From NCBI GenBank assembly GCA_018105865.1, contig CM030836.1, forward strand, positions 587,001 to 651,000: a stretch of 64,000 bases of DNA. The letters are read 5' to 3'. A model generated the notes under the pieces. It worked only from the letters and a program-made list of their open reading frames with translations, was not told the origin of the DNA and searched no databases. The stretch's first letter is position 1. Every line of letters starts with the position of its first letter. This DNA is from Metaphire vulgaris (Eukaryota; Annelida; Clitellata; Crassiclitellata; Megascolecidae). The position numbers and the translations under genes were made by a program. Below are positions 60,855 to 64,000 of the stretch, piece by piece.

Positions 60855-61680
60855 CCCACGTCCCCCCTTCCCTCACCCCATCACTCTCCCAATCGCCCAG
60901 GCCCCAACCCATACCCGCCCCGGCCCCAAACCCCCTTTTCCCTTCCCTATCCCCATCTCCTTCCCTCTCCCCATCCCCCTGCCAATCGCCCCCAAGCCCC
61001 CGTTCCCCTTCCGTCTCCCCAACCTTTTCCCTCTCCCTATCCCTCTTCCAATCGCCCCCAAATCCCCGTTCCCTTCCGTCTCCCCAACCCTTTTCCCCTC
61101 TCCCCAACCCTCTCCCAATCGCCCCCAAATTCCCGTTCCACTTCCGTCTCCCCAACCCTTTTCCCTCTCCCCATCCCTCTCCCAATCGCCCCCCAAACCT
61201 CCGTTCCCCTTCCGTCTCCCCAACCCTTTTCCCTCTCCCCATCCCTCTCCCAATCGCCCCGGCCCCAACCCATTCCGGCCCAGGCCCCAAACCCCCGTTC
61301 CCCTTCCTCTCCCCATCTCTTTTCCCTCTCCTCATCCCTCTCCCAATCACCCCGGCCCCAACACATTCCGGCCCCGGCCCCAAACCCCGTTCCCTTCCCT
61401 CTCCCCATCCCTTTTCCCTCTCCCCATCCCTCTCCCAATCGCCCCGGGCCCAACCCATTCCAGCACCAACCCATTCCCGCCCCGGCCCTAAACCCCCGTT
61501 CCCTTCCCTCTCCATATCCCCTTCCAACTACCCATCCCTCTCCCAATCGCCATCAGCGCTCCGCCCTACCCCACCGGCCCCAAACCCCGTTCCCAAACCT
61601 ACACAACGCTGCTCCGAAAACCCGTACAACCCACCTTCCTCTTCCCAAACCTCCCTTCTCTCTCCCAATGCCCTGCCCCC
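60855..61680. repeat. C/T-rich minisatellite inside Helitron 3
   Basis: Degenerate tandem units of about 60-75 bp built on CCCGTTCCCCTTCCGTCTCC, CCATCCCTCTCCCAATCGCC and GGCCCCAACCCATTCC. All six frames stay open over long stretches because of composition. Confidence 0.9.
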
Positions 61681-61682
61681 AT

Positions 61683-61684
<2 letters not shown>

Positions 61685-61726
<42 letters not shown>
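61685..61726. repeat. (TA)n microsatellite
   Basis: TA run at the end of the minisatellite. Confidence 0.92.
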
Positions 61727-61727
<1 letters not shown>

Positions 61728-62762
61728 TTCCTAGCCTCAATACCTATTTTTTATATTTAACCTCAAGTGGGGATTAAATTTTCAGACGTCGTCACCGTAC
61801 TGGGGATTTAATTTTTGGAAAAGCGTTCTCAGAAATGATTGCTGTAACGTTTTAAATTTGCTATATCTCAGGCTATATAGGAGCTAAAAAGATGAGGTTC
61901 GCACCATTGTTTAGATTGTTTATTCCTCTTTCTAACCGTCCGTGCAAAACAAAAAAATTTAGGGGTAGAGTCCACTTTACGGCCTAAAATATCACCCTCT
62001 CCCCGAAAAATGTTTAAAGCCTCCTAGCAAAATATTTTCAGCGGTAACCCCACTTTGGTCAGCGGCAAAGTTCTAAAGGGATGTCAGAGGAACAAAATAA
62101 ACTAAAAGGTTTGAAAATCGGTTGACATTTGGCAAAGATCTATCAATTCTAACCCGATGACCCCAATGTTTGAACATAAGTATTATCCAGTGATGTTAAT
62201 CCTTGTCCTGGTCCTTGTGCTTAAGGACTCCTTAAGGACCAATTTGAAGTCCTTGTTCTTGTCCTCGTCCTTGGGGAGTCAGTCCTCGTCCTTATCCTCG
62301 TCCTTGCAGATCGGTCCTTGTCCTGGTCCTTGTAACTTAGTCCTTGAAAAGTCCTTATAAGGACCAAATTACTTGTATACCATTTTCAATTGTACTGATA
62401 ATTATGTTCTAAGGTAAGAGTTAGGTTAGGTTAGAAAGTTGATTTATATAGCGCAAAAACATGAACGAGAAGTCAAAGGCTAGAGCGCTTTACACTAGTA
62501 CGATGTCTCGAAGAAAACTCACTCGAAGAAATGAGTTTCCTTGCGAACGATTCAAGATTGGACTCTCTGGTCACATGGCCGGGTAATGCATTCCAAAGAA
62601 TAGGGTTTCCGCACTTGAACGACCTCTTGCCAAACTTTGCCGAAAGAGTAGTATGTGGATTTATATATTGGCTACATACTTGCTTTGAGTTACTCTAAAT
62701 GTTTAGTCATTGTTTCCTTTATAATAACAGTTGATTCTTTAGCAGAATTCTTTGTTTCCCTG

Positions 62763-62860
62763 TGACGTCGGCTCCAGTTGAACGAGTGTTTTCGCAAAGT
62801 GGTCTCATAATTAGACCTCACCGTGTGTGCATGACTGATCAGGTGCTGGAAACACTTTTT
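62763..62860 (+). pseudogene. hAT transposase C-terminal dimerisation tail
   Basis: Reads TSAPVERVFSQSGLIIRPHR, MTDQVLETLFHL, the conserved S.APVER.FS..G.I...R..M......E.L.FL block at the end of hAT transposases. The upstream body is deleted and the frame runs into the TTA repeat. Confidence 0.85.
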
Positions 62861-62865
62861 CATTT

Positions 62866-62875
62866 ATTATTATTA

Positions 62876-62950
<75 letters not shown>
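62866..62950. repeat. (TTA)n microsatellite
   Basis: About 80 bp of TTA/ATT at the end of the transposase remnant. Confidence 0.95.
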
Positions 62951-62951
<1 letters not shown>

Positions 62952-63733
62952 GCTTGACAATTTCTTAAGCGCAGTAACATAGCTAGGTGGCTAAAGTTAA
63001 AGGCGCATTGGAAATGCAGCATTGCTGTTGACTACATTATGTTTAAAAAATTTTTTTTGCTTTTCTAATTTTGTGATTCGAAATGAAATTGTGTTGGTTT
63101 TTTCCTTTCTGACTTTTTTGTCTGACAGAAGTTGGTCCTTGTCCTTGATCCTTGTCCTTGGGGGTCAGTCCTTGTGGTCCTTGTGCTTGCGGGGTAAGTC
63201 CTCGTCCTTGTCCTCGTCCTTGGAGGGTCGGTCCTCGTCCTTATCCTCGTCCTTGGGGGTTCGGTCCTTGTCCTTATCCTCGTCCTTGGGGGGTCGGTCC
63301 TTGTCCTTATCCTCGTCCTTGGGGGGTCGGTCCTTGTTAACATCACTGGTATTATCGGCGAATTTCGCGAAAGTTTTGAATTCTGAGAAAGTTTCCAAAT
63401 TTTTTTGAATTTGCTACATCTCGGGCTATATAAGAGCTAAGAAGATGAGGTTTGCACCATTGTTTAGCTATTTTATTCCTTTTTCTAACCCTCTGTGCAT
63501 AACAAAAAAAGTCCAGCGTTCACGAGCTTTCCGACAAACAAATGAGAATGAGGAGCAGGCTGTTGCTTGGCGTGCAAAAGCAGCACAGCAAACAAGAGAA
63601 TCAAGCACTGCATGTCGTTCGACATTGCCAAATCATTACACTTACGTTGACTATCAAGTTTCAGAAAATTCATGCGAATGGGCGTTAACTCGGCTGAAGA
63701 AAAAGGCGACGATTTAGGACAATTAATTGCGCA

Positions 63734-63897
63734 AAATGCTATTGCATTTGCACAAAATTGGGTGGTAAAACAACCAATCTCCCCGTCATAAAATGCTACT
63801 GCATTTGTGCAAAATCGGGTGGTAGAACAGCCAATCTCCCCGTCATAAAATGCTATTGCATTTGCGCAAAATCGGGTGGTAGAACAGCCAATCTCCC
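63734..63897. repeat. Tandem repeat before the Helitron 3' hairpin
   Basis: Three units of about 55-65 bp: AAATGCTATTGCATTTGCGC, then aaaatcgggtggtagaacagccaatctccccgtc. Each unit ends in CTCCCCGTCA, the left half of the terminal hairpin stem, so the terminal stem may have several possible pairing partners. Confidence 0.8.
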
Positions 63898-63925
63898 CCG
63901 TCATTTTTGACGGGTAAACACCTAG

Positions 63926-64000
63926 TACTTATATAAATACACTGTATGTCGTTATAAAAATTGGATATTCTTCATACAGTAATAAGACTTTATATATTTA
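63926..64000. other. AT-rich DNA after the Helitron
   Basis: No feature recognised before the window ends. Confidence 0.4.

Larger units (their letters stand above)
62188..63348 (+). mobile_element. hAT transposon remnant, TSD GTATTATC
   Basis: Ends CAGTGATGTTAATCC.. and ..TTGTTAACATCACTG with exact 8-bp TSD GTATTATC (62180-62187, 63349-63356). Subterminal arrays of GTCCTTGTCCTCGTCCTTGG fill both arms. The centre retains the transposase C-terminus and a TTA microsatellite. Confidence 0.88.
60707..63925 (+). mobile_element. Helitron-like element 3, with internal insertions
   Basis: Starts A|TCTTATTATATAATTCTCGA and ends with hairpin CCCGTCA-TTTT-TGACGGG (63897-63914), then TAAACACCTAG|T. This is the 5'-TC..CTAG-3' plan of Helitrons inserted between A and T. 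The head (tctgtcgcgtctg.., attgcagctta) matches Helitron 1. It contains a C-rich minisatellite, a hAT remnant (62188-63348), a LINE tail (about 62415-62650) and a ~110-bp direct repeat (61858-61965, 63410-63512). No Rep/helicase was recognised, so non-autonomous. Confidence 0.65.

Noticed and set aside
60784..61760. Long Pro-rich (plus strand) and Gly/Arg-rich (minus strand) frames
   Set aside because: They are open in several frames on both strands because the DNA is a C/T-rich minisatellite without stop codons. No start context or domain.
63734..63897. CRISPR-like repeat array
   Set aside because: Contiguous tandem units without unique spacers, in a eukaryotic Helitron terminus.

Overview
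This is a eukaryotic, metazoan-type window: AT-rich, with small intron-containing genes, many microsatellites, degenerate non-LTR retrotransposons (CR1, L2-like and RTE-like), 5S-rRNA-derived SINEs and many DNA transposons. Three things suggest a marine invertebrate, possibly a deuterostome: the TE mix, the frequent TAGGCCTA-type palindrome and the gene types. The species cannot be fixed from sequence alone. No bacterial, phage or CRISPR content was seen.

Two tandem gene pairs carry most of the host coding potential. (1) At 2.1-10.8 kb and 11.7-19.9 kb there is a head-to-tail duplication of about 9.6 kb. Each copy holds a four-exon minus-strand gene for a secreted protein of about 140 aa: signal peptide, two small Cys-rich modules, then a C-terminal Kunitz/BPTI domain. 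The exon phases (1, 0, 1) close perfectly in both copies. The signal peptide and Kunitz exons are almost identical, while the middle modules differ strongly between fixed cysteines. (2) At 25.0-34.0 kb and 41.1-48.8 kb there are two plus-strand immunoglobulin-superfamily genes. Gene A encodes signal + Ig + Ig + transmembrane helix with almost no cytoplasmic tail (267 aa). Gene B has the same layout, but its second Ig exon is dead. Because that exon is phase 1-1, skipping it leaves an intact 162-aa single-Ig membrane protein. A third, orphan copy of the upstream region lies near 37.0-37.2 kb.

Most of the remainder is mobile DNA with recoverable ends. It includes a 2.4-kb CACTA-like (CMC) element with TAA target duplication and a nearly complete but broken transposase (19.9-22.3 kb). 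There is a piggyBac-like element flanked by TTAA (51.9-53.8 kb). An unclassified 2.4-kb element with 11-bp TIRs and 8-bp TSD lies at 57.3-59.7 kb. A hAT remnant with a transposase C-terminal tail lies at 62.2-63.3 kb. Three Helitron-like elements end in hairpin + CTAG, and numerous hAT-type MITEs have exact or near-exact 8-bp TSDs. Several insertions are nested (CR1 cut by the CMC element and by a hAT MITE), which gives a relative chronology. A short hairpin motif, TGACGA..A-rich..TCGTCA, recurs inside several MITE families whose ends are otherwise unrelated; it is one of the least explained signals here.
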